Shown here one piece after another: positions 27,880-39,395 of a DNA stretch of 64,000 nucleotides. Both the position numbers and the translations under genes were made by a program. The DNA lies in the NCBI GenBank assembly GCA_963854835.1, contig OY978530.1, forward strand, positions 40,466,251-40,530,250, read 5' to 3'. Below the pieces are notes generated by a model. That model made no database searches. It was given only the letters and a program-made list of their open reading frames with translations, and was not told the DNA's origin. This DNA is from Megamerina dolium. Lineage: Eukaryota; Arthropoda; Insecta; Diptera; Megamerinidae. The first letter of the stretch is position 1; the number at the start of each line of letters is the position of its first letter.

Positions 27880-28092
27880 TCAAAACACTACCAAATCGCT
27901 CTTTATTATAGAATGTGATACACGAGTATCTAAGGTTAACATGAACTTCATATTGTCCAGTTTTCCATCGACAGTCAAGCTGCTTGGCACACTGTGAGAT
28001 CTGATGTTTGTGCTTCTAGTTGGCGTACTCGTGGCGGCTTTATACATCAAAGCGCTACTTACTGTTTCGGCATATGTATTCCTTGGTGACAT
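27880..28092 (-). pseudogene. gypsy protease with altered active site
   Basis: The frame reads [20 protein letters not shown] followed by [13 protein letters not shown]. The active-site triad D-T-G is D-T-R, which should abolish catalysis. The plus-strand copies at 10996 and 12680 keep D-T-G. The frame stops near 27880. Confidence 0.88.
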
Positions 28093-28167
28093 GCCTAGGG
28101 CACGCTTAATCTTTCCATCACGTGTACTTTCTATGAATGCCTCTAATTCTATTTTCTCAATGAATCC

Positions 28168-28960
28168 TTACGAATTACCAGATAACACTAGATGACATAA
28201 GTCGGAAGCGAAATCTTGAAGGTTCTCATTACTCCGTTGCACTAGCGATCTTAATTGCACTCGATGTAAATGGCTCTTATATTCACTTCCATATTTGCGT
28301 TGGAGTGTGTCCATCAGTGATTGGTTGCTACCACGATCTTTCTCTGGAACCATCTGCAAGTTTTCTGAGGCATTACCTTTAAATGCTACAATTAAAGCAG
28401 CATTATGGTCACTATCGTCCCATTGATTCTTTGAAGCTGTTGTCTCGAACTGAAGCTTGAAGATGTTGAAAGACGTGATTCCCTCAAATGTTGGTGGTTT
28501 TAGTTTAATTGTACTTCAATCGCTAATCACTGATGGGGCTGGTGCATTTAGAATTAGTTTATAAAGTTCGCGCTTTAATTTCTCAATTTCTTTTCCTCGA
28601 AGTCATCATGTCTATCTACATGTTCCTTCAGCTTATCATCTAAATTATCCACATGTTCTTTCAGCTCAGTGACTTTGTCATTAATAGCTCCGAAAGTTTC
28701 TTGAAATCTGAGGTGAATTCCTTTTTGTAGACATGTTCTTAACGAGTCGAATGTTCTTGAAGCCTGTAGTCAATTGTTTTCTGGAATTCCCCAACAACGT
28801 TTTCTTGCCGAGCCGAATGTTCTTGAAACGTAGTCAATTGTTTTCTGGGATTTCCCAATTTCTAGATGTCGATTTGTTGCTATCGTTGGCAATAGAGCGT
28901 AAGAATACGTGTGAATTTGCACAATTGTGATATGAAATGCCGATCACTGAATTATACACA
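28168..28960 (-). pseudogene. gypsy gag remnant
   Basis: The minus strand encodes LMDTLQRKYGSEYKSHLHRV with QLRSLVQRSNENLQDFASDL (28359-28168), a gypsy gag capsid region. Upstream is a coiled-coil-like heptad segment (VTELKEHVDNLDDKLKEHVD) near 28690-28600. Between 28737 and 28860 an approximately 60-bp unit containing GTAGTCAATTGTTTTCTGG occurs twice in tandem. Stops break the frame. Confidence 0.8.
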
Positions 28961-29052
28961 AAAAATGTTCTCAATTTTTTCTTCAAATGCGTAAGTTTTT
29001 AAAATAAATTAATAGATGCAATGTTTCACATCTGCCATTTTCATCGACATAA

Positions 29053-29880
29053 AGGCACGATTACACTGTTTGTACAACTGCCAAATTTTTGGCATCTTGA
29101 ATTTGATCAAATTTTTGTGTTTGTCAAATATATTTGGTTGGTGGTATGTCGATTTTCAGTAAATATTTATTTGGTTTGAAGTGTGAAATTATTTGAAATG
29201 CATGTTATTTGTGTATGGTGTGTAAATTGTACCAGACGTGTATATTGTGTTCATTCGTCATCATTTAAGTAATAAATAAATATATAAGAAATAAACTGAA
29301 ATAAAATGGCTTCATATTAATATATTGCTGTTCTTTTTGCTGATTCCCATTTTTTATTGTCGGAAAATGGTTAAAAAAATACGAAAACGTCGTACTGTAT
29401 GGGTGAATAAGTGGTTGCAGAAGAGGGAAAGAGAAGGATGTTACATAAAGTTACTGCAGGAATTGCGAAATGAAAAGCCAATTCTATATCGAAATTTTAC
29501 GCGTATTACGCTGAATAGCTTTGATTTCTTACTACAACTAGTAACGCCGTTAATTGAGAAAAAAGATACAACAATGAAAATATCGATCTTCGCGTTTTCT
29601 GGCGACTGGTGAAAACTTCAAGTCGCTGCGATATCAATTACGCATTCCACAGAGTACAATTTCCAGAATTATTCCCGAAGTGTGTGACGCTATTTTCAAG
29701 CATGTTACTGTTATCAAATTTGTTATATTATTTGCTGTTCTTTATAATTTTCAATAGTGACACTGTTTGGTAAACAACCAAACAATTATTTGTACAAATA
29801 AGATCCAAATAAATATTTAGCATGTTCGTGACCAAACTTATTTGGCATTATCACTGTTTGTCAAAAAATTGCGAAAAAAC
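29053..29880 (+). mobile_element. PIF/Harbinger transposon remnant
   Basis: A transposase N-terminal half lies between AT-rich ends that contain matching inverted segments. TAAATATTTATTTGG occurs at 29160-29174 and, inverted, near 29807-29821, and CAAATA-type motifs lie further out. Outer ends and the 3-bp TSD could not be fixed. The catalytic DDE half is deleted, so it is a non-autonomous derivative. Confidence 0.75.
29364..29720 (+). pseudogene. Harbinger-type (HARBI1-like) transposase N-terminus
   Basis: The frame at 29364-29580 reads RRTVWVNKWLQKREREGCYI and RNFTRITLNSFDFLLQLVTP followed by LIEKKDT, which matches the N-terminal region of HARBI1-like nucleases. After a frame change near 29585 it continues RFLATGENFKSLRYQLRIPQ and STISRIIPEVCDAIF, the helix-turn-helix part. 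It then ends, and no DDE residues follow. Confidence 0.87.
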
Positions 29881-30769
29881 ACGTTTCTCGCGAATATTTC
29901 GAAAATGCTTCTTTGGAAAAATAAATGAAAGCAAGTTTCTTTTTCAGCAACTCAAGGTTAGTCTATCAAATTCTCTTCTTTTTTTTTTTGCAAAAGAGGA
30001 AAACATTTTCGAGGTTTGTTATAGGCTGCTCGCAAAAGAAATTTGAATCGTCCAGTCGGTAATTAAAAACAAATTTACCTATTACTATTTTAACTGCGTT
30101 CTCTCACTGTCAGTTTTATTATTCAACATAAAATGATCTATTCCACGCTATATCTTGTGTTCCGACAAACTGAACTTAGTTGATAAGAAAACTGAGATTA
30201 AAGTGTCTAACTGTGTACCCAAACGACTTTACTTATTTTTACATATATGATATTGACGATGTAATGATAATACGATGCACAAATTTACAGTAAAAAAAAA
30301 GTCTACAGTATTAATTTTTATTTGATTTATACTTATTAACAGATAAGAGATATTATTTCGCAGAAGGGATGCAAGCATCAACTCTTTGGTTAGCAGTTTA
30401 ATTGACTCTACAATTCGGTGTAAAATCGAAGCATCTGTTTTTAATTTGGGCCGTTTTGGGTGGTTAATTAGACCACACGGGTGCTTTCAACATAGATTCC
30501 ATCAGAATTCTTTTAAAAATGTTTGTCCTGAAAGAAGCTCAATGAGTCTTCTGCCTTGAAACACGATATTGACCGGTAGTAATTTGTCACCACCCCACTG
30601 ATTGTACACCTTCCTCTATAGAAAAAATCTCCTCTCTTCGAAGTTTGAGAAAATTAATATTTCCGTAGGTAACCCCTCCAGAACTACTTGAAGAATAAAC
30701 TCTCTTGTGTGTAAACTATAGATTGAGCTACCACAAGAGGAAGGTTAGATGAGGTTATAACACTCCACT
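29881..30769. other. AT-rich spacer, no recognised feature
   Basis: No coding motif, repeat unit or RNA structure was recognised. A homopolymer T run lies near 29979-29989. Confidence 0.6.
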
Positions 30770-31590
30770 TATGCCAGAATATTCGTGTCAACGATGGACA
30801 CCAGTAAAGATAAAATACGCCATATTTTACAATTTTTCTTCGATAAAAACGAAAACGCAAGACAGACGGCTGAAAATGTGAATAGTGTTGATGGTCCTGA
30901 TGCTATAACCTCCAATCACGTGCAATTTTGGTTTCGTCGATTCCGTTCCGGTAATTTTGGTGTCAAAGATGCATCACACTCTGTCGAAAATATCGATAAA
31001 ATAATAGAAATCGTCGAGTCTCACCGTCATGTAAGTACTATTTCTATTGCACAAAAACCGTTTGGAACCATTTAAATAAGCCTGGATACAAAAAGAAGCT
31101 AGATGTATGGGTGCCACACGAGTTAACGCAAAAAAAACCTCATGGACTGAATTTCTATCTGCGAATCGCTGCTAAATATAAACAAAATCGATCCATTTCT
31201 GAAGCTTGTGGTCTGGTGATAAAAAGTGGTTCAATTACGGCAACGTCAAGCGAAAACGGTTGTGGTCGAATCGAGGTGGCCAAGCGCAAAAGGTGGCCAA
31301 GCCAGGGTTGACGGTTTTTGGCCAATAGGAGAGGAATTGTGTTCCATCAGGACAACGCCAGAACATACACACACGCCAGAAGCTGCGGGAGCTTGTTTGG
31401 GAAGTCTTATGCATACACCTTATTGTCCGAACCTGGCACCAAGTGATTACTACCTGTTCCTGTCTATGGCGAATGATTTTGCTGGTGAAAAATTCGCCTC
31501 AAAAGAAGCTTGTGAAAATCGACTGTGCCAATAGGGACGAGGGTTTCTATGAGAGTGTCATTATGAAATTACCTTCAAAATATTTCACCT
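30770..31590 (+). pseudogene. mariner (mellifera/irritans-type) transposase copy A
   Basis: The start reads MDTSKDKIRHILQFFFDKNE, then QTAENVNSVDGPDAITSNHV, QFWFRRFRSGNFGVKDASHS and VENIDKIIEIVESHRHVSTI. These are the two DNA-binding helix-turn-helix regions. After a gap, LDVWVPHELTQK is kept. Much of the catalytic core is deleted and scrambled. The VTGDEKW region is reduced to LVIKSGS near 31215, so the first Asp is lost. HQDNAR-like sequence (second Asp) lies near 31350 in another frame, and NLAPSDYYLFLSMANDFAGE (third Asp) near 31430. It is about 820 bp compared with roughly 1 kb for intact copies. TIRs were not clearly identified. Confidence 0.9.
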
Positions 31591-32814
31591 AAATGGGTCA
31601 TTCTAACTATGCTAAATAAAACCTTCAATTTAATATAGAAAACCTATGCTACGATGAAACTATAAGCCGTTTATGGGGATTCTCATCTAAATTGAGCTTC
31701 ATCAATCCATAATATTGACGTTAAATAATGTTAATCTTATTCATTGTGTCGTAGAATGCAGATTTGACAATTTTTCGTTGAGTCATATCTACAGGAAACC
31801 TTTCTTATATGGGTGAGAATGTCTTCGAGAATGTCCATGGTTTCCTGATATGCTGATATGCTGATATGCTGATATTTCGGACTTCATTTAGTAAATTTAA
31901 AATTTCTTCACCATCGTTTGAAAAAGTTTGTACAAATTAGAATATCTTTAGATTTTATTATTAATTTTATTGTTCCCCCGCCACACTGCCGCGATATTAT
32001 GATTTATTACTAAACATAAAATTTTACATATTATTCTTATGTTACTATTACAACATTTAATTAAATCGTACGTTTTAATTACAAATTTAATTTCCTTGAA
32101 TTTCGCGTAGTTCAAACGTATGGGTCTGAGTCCAAACATATACATCAAATGCCAGCTCAGAGGAACATGGTCCTAGTATGTATTCAGTTTCCTTTATATT
32201 GTTCGTTTATATTCCGACCATCAGTACAGTTTTGAAGACGAAAAGATTTTCCGTATTGACTGTAATGTTGTTTGGAAAATAAAGAAAAGTCGTAACTAAT
32301 TTTTTTACATTATATGATCTAACATTTAGAAAAAGACAAAATTTGCGAACTTCGGGTTTAAGCCGCAATCTCTAAATCTTATCCGATGGACTTAAAATTT
32401 TATATTGAGTTGTTTTTTGGGTAACCTGATTTTTCTAGAAGGCGTTCCTAACAATATCGACAATTTCAGAAACAGCGGCCACCGTGATATCCATATTCAT
32501 ATAATTCATACAGCATAAGCGTTTTTGTATTCATATCCATAGTACAAGTGTTGGTGTTTGATCTGACTATATTTGTCCACTAAACAAATTATATTATATT
32601 TGTTTACCATATTATATAAACAAAGCTAGGTCTCTATGTAGAATCTCTGGTTGCCTTTTAGACCTCTTAGTTCCGAACACCCACAATGTGCATACATATC
32701 AATATGGTATATATACACACCTAATACATGCAGCCATACGCACAGACATATTTCAGAAAGGAAAGTATTATAAAGTTATACAAATTAGGCTGGGACCTTA
32801 AAACGTGGTCAGAA

Positions 32815-32912
<98 letters not shown>

Positions 32913-33949
32913 GTTTCGTGCATTCCTTTTGCGACTCGTTTCTCATTTCTTATAATATTTTGAACGTATGTACCTCTTCCACTCTGCTCTCGTAAGCGTT
33001 ATATTTGAGCTCGTGTATAGCTGGAACTCTTTTTTCACTGTTCTTGTTGATCTCCTTATATTTTGCAGTTTGTGTATCACTTCCTTACTCTCTTACCTTA
33101 AGGGTGAATAAGCTTTAGAAATATTTCACTTTTTACTATGACTTGACTTTATTGCATCCATTGATTGTGTTTTGACTTGAATATAATCAATTATTGTAAC
33201 ACCCTCTAAAACCATCACCACTATCTCTCATATTATAGCTGTGTTGCAAATGCGGTTCATTCATTGATCACATTGCATTTACGTATTACGTCAACTAATT
33301 AATGGCTCACGAAGAAGAAATTCAAAATGCACTCTTTTTCTTACTGCCATGAATCCTTGCAAAATATTATTAATACTGTTATTTATTATCATTAGTATTA
33401 TTACTATTATTCATTATAATTATTATATTCAGTCGCTATTTTTTTTTCTTGTTTTCAAGCTTTAATATTAAAAAATACGATAAGCTTCTCAGTTCGTCAC
33501 TTTTCTTCTGGCTTTTACCGTTTTACTTCTATGAGATGATATCCGTCAGAATTTGTTATGCTAAGAAAAATAACTTCTTCCTCGAGTCCTTCGCACTATC
33601 GCCCCACCTGCAACATTAACAAAAACAAGATCAAAATTAGTTATAATTAAAACACAATGAAACAAATAACAAGACATACGTAAAACAGTTAAGAAATCAC
33701 GTTATACCCCTACCAAGTTAACGAATAATTCGAATCTCCGCCTAAGTAACTTTGATATCAAAAAAAGTTTTGAACGGTGTCATTTAGAGTTAAATTCATT
33801 TGTTGTTGTAGCCGAATTTAGCCGTGTTGAGTAACAGTTCTAAAACGTTTACTAACTTCCTTGTCTTCTATTGCTGTTGTTGTTCTTCTTCAAGTTGGTG
33901 CTTCGGTGAAGGAAAGTAAAAGTCTGTGTTGGTAACATTTCCTATACTT
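31591..33949. other. AT-rich spacer with simple repeats
   Basis: No gene or TE domain was recognised. It contains an 8-bp tandem unit (GATATGCT, about four copies) at 31846-31880, the (TA)n array at 32818-32910, and an ATT-rich stretch at 33362-33430. Short frames such as 31948-32148 on the minus strand show no family motif. Confidence 0.6.
32818..32910. repeat. (TA)n array
   Basis: This is an uninterrupted TA run of about 92 bp. Unlike the other arrays in the window, no SINE sequence was seen beside it. Confidence 0.96.
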
Positions 33950-34079
33950 GCTAATATAAGTTGAATACAGTTCTTGCAAGCGTGTTGTGGTTTTATTAAT
34001 TCGTGGTATTGAATGTGGCTCCTATCAGTACAAATAACTTTGATATTTTATTGAATTTATTATCACAAGGTCAACAGAA

Positions 34080-34860
34080 GAGAAAGCAAAAAATGTTGTT
34101 GTAGACACTCTCGTGTCTCTTAAGCAACAAAGAGCCACTGTTAAAGGCAATATTGCATGTATAAAAAATATGTTGAAGAATTTTGTGCAAGTTGGAATTC
34201 TATAGATTTAGAATGCAGGTTAGACACTCTAACCTCATATATCAAGCAAATCACGACATAGCAGACGGAATTCGAGAAGACTGATGATAAAAGAGCTGAT
34301 GTAGAAGAACTATAAGAACAAAGACCATCTTATTGTCGTTGTTAGGCAGAAATAGGCATAGGGAAAGTTCAGCATTTGAAAACAATTTGGGTGTTGCTAT
34401 AACTCCTACGAACCGCTTACCAAATTTAAAATTACCAAGTTTTGACGGAAAATATGCCACTTACAAAAATTTTATTCGTTCGTTTAAAAACTTAGTACAT
34501 GATGATCCTAATTTATCGTCAATCGCAAAGTTCAATCACAAGTTGACTTGCTTGACTGGAGATGTTCCTTTAAAGTAAAAGAAAGTAACTGCCCTAAAAC
34601 ATTAGAGCGACTCGAAGAAAGGTACGACAAAAATGTTTAATTTTTTTATAGTATTGAACAAATATTTTGTATTCCAAAATGATTAAGCCTTGTGTATCTG
34701 CTTTATTCCAGGCAGTAGACACTGCGTGTTCAACATACGATTCGTTGTTGTCGCTGGTGTCTTGGAAAGATATTACAAATACTATTACATTTCGTATTAT
34801 CAAAATACAAAATGTAAATAGATTTATAGTCAAGATTATTCCAAATTGCCCACATTGAAT
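34080..34860 (+). pseudogene. Pao-type gag remnant
   Basis: The N-terminal region (SLKQQRATVKGNIACIKN near 34118) is followed by NRLPNLKLPSFDGKYATYKN and FIRSFKNLVHDDPNLSSIAK at 34410-34530. This is the DUF1759 capsid-like domain of BEL/Pao gag. LERLEERYDKN follows near 34600, then PKMIKPCVSALFQAVDTACS near 34675. Stop codons and an inserted T-rich stretch break the frame. Confidence 0.85.
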
Positions 34861-34869
34861 GATTGCTCT

Positions 34870-35865
34870 AATGTTTTAATTTGCCGTTGCCAGTCGTTGA
34901 AGGTAAATAAAGACAAGATGTGAAAGCTAGAAAACCACTATCATACGGAAAACGAATCCAACCCTAAAACCATTTCTCGCGTTATTAAACGCTTTAAGGA
35001 AGAACCGCGTATTGATCGGAAGAAAGGATCTGGCAAAAGAAGAGTCACATGACCGTGAAAAGGCGAAGAACTTTGTGACAATTTTGAAGAGAAATCCAAA
35101 TATTTAGGGAAGGAAATTGGCAGTGAAGGCTGATTGCTCAGAATCTTTTGTGAGCAGGATTAAGAAGAAAGCTGGGTAGAACACATACAAAGTGCAAAAA
35201 GTTCCGGATAGAACCGCTGTCAAACAACGAGTTAAAATGCTGAACCAAAATTTCGTCAAGAAATTTGAATGCTGCATAATGGACGACGAGACTTATGTTT
35301 TAGCGCACTTTCCTAGCTACCTGGCCAGGAATTTTATACAGACGATTCTCGAGGAAATGATGCTGAAAAATTTAAAGCCAAAAAAATTACAAAATTTCCA
35401 AAGAAATTCCTTGTTTGGCAGGCAATTTGCAGTTGTGGCAAAATGAGCAGCGCATTCGTGATATCGGGTACAATAAACAGCGAAAAATATGTGAAGGAAA
35501 AGCTTGCAAAAAAGATTGCTTTCATTTTTGCGCCAACATGAAGTGACCACGTTTTTTTTGGCCTGACTTCGCTTCATGTCACTACAGCAAAACGGCCTTA
35601 GAGTGGTTCCAAAGGAAAGAAGTGATTTTGGTGCCTAGAGAAGCCAATCCACCAAACTGGCCAGGACTAAGGCCGATTGAGAGATACTGGGATTTAGTAA
35701 AAAGGGAGACGAAAACAACAAAAAATGTGGCTAAAGGCCTTCAAGACTTCAGAAGAAAGTAGTCTGCAGCAGCTGTGAGGGTGTCGAACACTGCCATAAA
35801 AACATTAATGGAAGGGATTCCTGAAAAAATAAGATTTTTTAATTAAAAATAATAATTCCTAGTTT
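34870..35865 (+). pseudogene. Tc1/mariner-superfamily transposase inside Pao element
   Basis: The transposase reads KTISRVIKRFKEEPRIDRKK near 34968 (helix-turn-helix), then KVPDRTAVKQRVKMLNQNFV near 35200 and CIMDDETYVLAHFPSYL, where MDDETY holds the first catalytic Asp. After frameshifts come CGKMSSAFVISGTINSEKYV, FFWPDFASCHYSKTALEWF-like sequence with a frame break, NPPNWPGLRPIERYWDLVKR near 35650, and TAIKTLMEGIPEKIRFF at the C-terminus. Several stops inactivate it. A 16-bp direct repeat TTGAAATCTACAAATA occurs at 35867 and 35890 at its right end. Confidence 0.85.
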
Positions 35866-35889
35866 TTTGAAATCTACAAATAATAATAA

Positions 35890-36258
35890 TTGAAATCTAC
35901 AAATAAAAACGTATGTCCACTGGTACCCCAAACTTCTACTTTTGGCCAAGTGATACTTGCGACCGCTGTGGTAAAAATAAAAAATAGATTCGGAGAATAC
36001 CGATTTGCAAGAGCCCTTTTAGATTCGAGTTCCCAATTTAATTTCATGTCGGATGATTTTGCACATTCATTAAAACTAAAGCGAAAACATAATACACTGA
36101 ATCTTATTGTTGTTGGCTTGCTTAATACTGGGGTAAAGCAAAGAGTATCAACGACTATAAAATCCAGAATAAATTCGTATATGGTTACATTTTATTTCTG
36201 GTTAATGAAATCGATGTCGGGTTATCAACCAACTACAAATATACCGACTACTGCATAG
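35890..36258 (+). pseudogene. Pao-type protease remnant
   Basis: The 122-codon frame contains GQVILATAVVKIKNRFGEYR, then FARALLDSSSQFNFMSDDFA and HSLKLKRK. This is the DUF1758 aspartic protease. The expected D-S-G-S is D-S-S-S, so a key glycine is lost. It stops at 36256. Confidence 0.85.
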
Positions 36259-36399
36259 AACATTCCATCAAATATTGAGTCGAATATTGACCCACAGTTT
36301 TACAAACGCCGCAAAATAGATTTGTTGCTGGGCGCAGATATTTTCTTTGAGCTATTGTCTGTCAGAATATTTCATACACCAGAAACTCGAGACATGTAT

Positions 36400-37190
36400 G
36401 TGAACTTTATGTGAAAATATTTGAAACTTGGTCCTATGTCACTAGCACCTAACTCAATGCCAAAAGAGCCGCATTACTTTATACCACACAAATGTGTTAT
36501 ACGACAAAATAGTATATAAACCAAGCTTAGAGTGGTATTCGATGTGTCAAGCCGCACTTCTTCAAGCATTTCTTTAAATAGTATTCTCATGATGTGGCAC
36601 ACAATTCAGTCAATTCTGTACATTACATTGCTCAAGTTTCGGTGTAGTAAATTTGCAATAAGAACCGATATAACAAAAATGTATATTCAAGTCGAGGAGG
36701 ATGAGGCAGACCAGAATTTCCAATTGATACCGTGGCGTGAGAACGAAAATGTGCCTATTCAAATATATCGTTTAAATACTGTGACATATGGCAGAACACC
36801 GGCAATATATTTGGCGATAAAACGGAATTAGGTGAGCTTAAGAGAGAATATCTTAGATTAGACTCAAAGATAATTCGAGAAGACGAATTGGATGACTTGT
36901 TGTCCGGTGCACAAAGATTCAAGAACTGCAGCAGATTAAAAATGAAGTGACCACAATTCTGAAATCTGTTGGTTTTCAGTTAACAAAATGGTACTCGAAA
37001 TATGAGAATTTCATTGAACGTAAAGACAAAACGCTTCAGTTTAACGGCTTTGAATCCACGGAAAAACTGTAGCTAAATAAATTAGAATGGAATCAATCAA
37101 TCCCAATGAATTTAAATACAGTCTGGGAAATGTTTGAAGTGAGTTTGTCTCAAATTCACAGGGTTCAAATTCCTCGATTCGTTCAAACTA
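36400..37190 (+). pseudogene. Pao-type reverse transcriptase remnant
   Basis: PHYFIPHKCVIRQN-like sequence near 36470 is followed by VFDVSSRTSSSISLNSIL near 36535, FAIRTDITKMYIQVEEDEAD near 36650 and NTVTYGRTPAIYLAIK near 36775. Fragments of the thumb (LDDLLSGAQRFKNCSRLK near 36890) and the region before RNase H (LSQIHRVQIPRFVQT near 37145) remain. The YVDD palm block is missing and stops are frequent. Confidence 0.82.
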
Positions 37191-37265
37191 CCGATTGTTG
37201 TTGTTAATAGAATTTTGTCATTATTGCGGGTTCCATTGTTGTTATTAAATACAGCGTAATTTTTT

Positions 37266-38060
37266 TAGAGAAATGTATGAAATCTTTAGTTGAGTCGATA
37301 GAACAATCTATATAATTCAATGTTTGAAGATGATTTAATGTACATGCTGACCGCGGCTGCTCCTCAAATGGTTCATACGCTGGCTCCAATTTTGGCATAC
37401 TCTCTCCAACATATCGGCCGGTATCTCAAGAATAAATTCTTCAATATTGGATTCCAGTGTGTTAACCTTTGCGGGCTTGTTTCTATAGCAACCTTAACAT
37501 AGCCCTACAAAAAATAGTCTAAAGGCGTTAAATGGCACCATCTAGGCGTAAAATAAAATGTTCACAGAACTCGCCTCTCAATTGGGCCATTGTTTCGCGT
37601 GCTGTGTGGCATGTGGCATCGTCTTGTTAAAACCACATGTCGGCCAAGTCCAGCTCTTCCATTTTGGGCAAAAAAAAGTTTGCAATCATCCTGCCTTCAT
37701 CGTCTTTGAAAAAGTACGATCCAATGATGCCACCGGTACACAATCCACACCAAACAGTGCATTTTTCGGGATGCATTGTTAGTTCTTGCAATGATTCTGC
37801 CTGCTCTTCACACCAAATACAGCAATTTTGATTGTTCATGTTCCATTCAACCACAAATGAGCATCGTCGCTGAATGGAAGAAGTTCGTTTCTTAACCGAT
37901 CATGAATTTTGATAATAAAATTCAATAATCTGCAGTCGTTGTTCGTTTGTAAGTCGTTTCATGGTTAAATTATAGATCAAACTGAACATGTTTGACAGTA
38001 ACATGTAACACGAAAACAGATGAGTTGCTAAAAACAGTGTTGCCAAAAAGAAAGTTACTA
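37266..38060 (-). pseudogene. IS630/Tc1-mariner-type transposase (DUF4817/DDE_3-like), copy 1
   Basis: On the minus strand the frame 37854-37627 reads MVEWNMNNQNCCIWCEEQAE, then MHPEKCTVWCGLCTGGIIGS with YFFKDDEGRMIANFFLPKME and ELDLADMWF. This is the central catalytic region of a widespread insect transposase. The C-terminus (LESNIEEFILEIPAD-like) reaches about 37320, and 3' sequence to 37266 equals that of copy 2 at 47386. The N-terminus keeps MKRLTNEQRLQIIEF near 37960, but about 350 bp between it and the catalytic region are missing. It is about 95% identical to copy 2 over shared parts, by eye. Confidence 0.83.
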
Positions 38061-38276
38061 AAATATTACCCTTTACATATTTACGATGTGTTGTGATGAG
38101 TTAGGAAATAATGTCAATTCCTAATGTAAGCATGAAATTTTAAAACTGCATTATTTGACAAATTACGCAAAATGTTATGTGCAAAGTCTTTATTGCAAAT
38201 GTATATAAGGTTTGATACTTAAAATTAATGCGTTTCCATAAAAACTTAAATTTTTTTTTTGTTATTTTCGCAATTA

Positions 38277-39136
38277 CTTACTTACTTAATTTCTTATGTG
38301 GCCATTACAATCGAAAATCGATCCAGGCCGAATCTAGCATGCTTCTCCAGAAAACTAGATGGAGCCAGTTAGAGATTCGAAGCGCTAACAGGTTCTCCAA
38401 TACTTAGTCCTTCCATCGGTGGTTGGGTCTGCCTCTTCTGCGTCGTCCACCAGCTGGTTTCAAATATAACACTTTCATAGCCAGAGCATGTTCTTCCACT
38501 CGGTCGACATGACCTAGCCAGCGTAACCGCTGAATTTTAATGCACTTTACTATGTCGGTGTCAGCCTACAGCTTTTACAGGTTATGGTTGTACCTTATTC
38601 GATACTCGCCACCAACGCAAATTGGTCCAAAGATCTTTCGTCAGACTTTTATCTCAAAAACTCCGAAAATTCTCTCTCATTCTACAAGCTTCGGGGCCTT
38701 AAGTAGGAACAGGCACGATGAGGGACTTGTAGAGTGTACTTTTCGTTTCTTGAGAGAGAGAGAGCTAGATTTCTCAAATGGTTACTTAGTCCAAAGTAGC
38801 ACCTGTTTGCAAGAGTGATCCTCCGTAGTATCTCCATGATGATATCATTACTGGTGTTAATGCTGGTTTCAACATACTCGTAAACTTTGGTACTTCAAAA
38901 GTGGCGTGCTGTCCAAGACGGTAGGACTCTTTGCTTGTTAGCACTAGGCACTTCGTCTTGCCCTCGTTCACCGTAATACCCATTCGACGCGAATGTGTTT
39001 CCAACTCTGAGAATGCTGCACTGACTGCTCGCGCGTGTTCATGCCGATTATATCAATGTCATCGGCATATGCCAATAGCATGACACTTTTATTGAAGATA
39101 TTGACACTGTCGTAAATCAGCAGCTCGTATTATTTG
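38277..39136 (-). mobile_element. RTE-clade LINE copy 4, 3' end only
   Basis: The minus-strand copy begins at the TAAG-type tail (CTTACTTACTTAATTTCTTATG at 38276-38297 is its complement) and ends in the RT palm near GAGCTGCTGATTTACG (39136). Flanks TTCGCAATTA (38267-38276) and TTCGAAATTA (39137-39146) may be a 10-bp TSD with one mismatch. RT sequence METHSRRMGITVNEGKTKCL lies at 39004-38945 and the C-terminal LRWLGHVDRVEEHALAMKV-like part near 38510. Frame breaks are common. Confidence 0.88.
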
Positions 39137-39229
39137 TTCGAAATTATTTTATTATATTAAAAGGTTGGTTTTTTTGAAATATAGCAAAACAAAAATATTG
39201 CTGATATTGATTCATTTTGACTGAGCCTG

Positions 39230-39318
39230 TAATACAATGGCGTATTTTGTCTTTACTGGTGTCCGTCGTTGACGCGATTATTCTGGCCTAAATGCACCTC
39301 CCTTGGGAGTTATAACCT
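39230..39318 (-). pseudogene. Inverted 5' fragment of mariner copy B
   Basis: The complement of this segment matches the 5' end of mariner copy A (30742-30825): GGTTATAAC, then TCAACGACGGACACCAGTAA and ATACGCC. It lies in the opposite orientation to, and just upstream of, the mariner body at 39395. This indicates a local inversion or a second tail-to-tail copy. Confidence 0.78.
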
Positions 39319-39378
39319 TACACAGATTACACAGATACAGATTACCAAAACCATCCATCCATCCATATGTATGGATAC

Positions 39379-39395
39379 ACACACACACACACACA
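39379..39395. repeat. (AC)n microsatellite
   Basis: A short AC run joins the inverted 5' mariner fragment region to the mariner body. It may mark a repair junction. Confidence 0.85.

Larger units (their letters stand above)
25346..28960 (-). mobile_element. Ty3/gypsy retrotransposon, minus strand, internally deleted
   Basis: Read on the minus strand, the order is gag (28960-28170), protease (28092-27880), linker (27626-27309), RT (27120-26430), integrase zinc-binding domain (26108-25845) and integrase C-terminal domain (25835-25620). LTR-like sequence to 25346 has polyadenylation-like AATAAA near its end. The integrase catalytic core is absent between 25845 and 25835. It belongs to the same family as the plus-strand remnant at 10839-14040. 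Confidence 0.88.
33950..37200 (+). mobile_element. Decayed Pao-type LTR element with nested Tc1-like insertion
   Basis: Gag (34080-34860), protease (35890-36258) and RT (36400-37190) of a Pao-type element appear in order on the plus strand. They are separated by a Tc1-like transposon at 34870-35865. No LTR was recognised. The element is cut on its right by the transposon at 37266. Confidence 0.83.

Noticed and set aside
30000..30760. Additional TE in the spacer left of mariner copy A
   Set aside because: No repeated block elsewhere in the window and no coding motif were found, so it is left as unassigned.
31846..31880. CRISPR-like or regulatory repeat
   Set aside because: It is a simple 8-bp tandem microsatellite of about four units in a eukaryotic spacer. 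There are no spacers of unique sequence.
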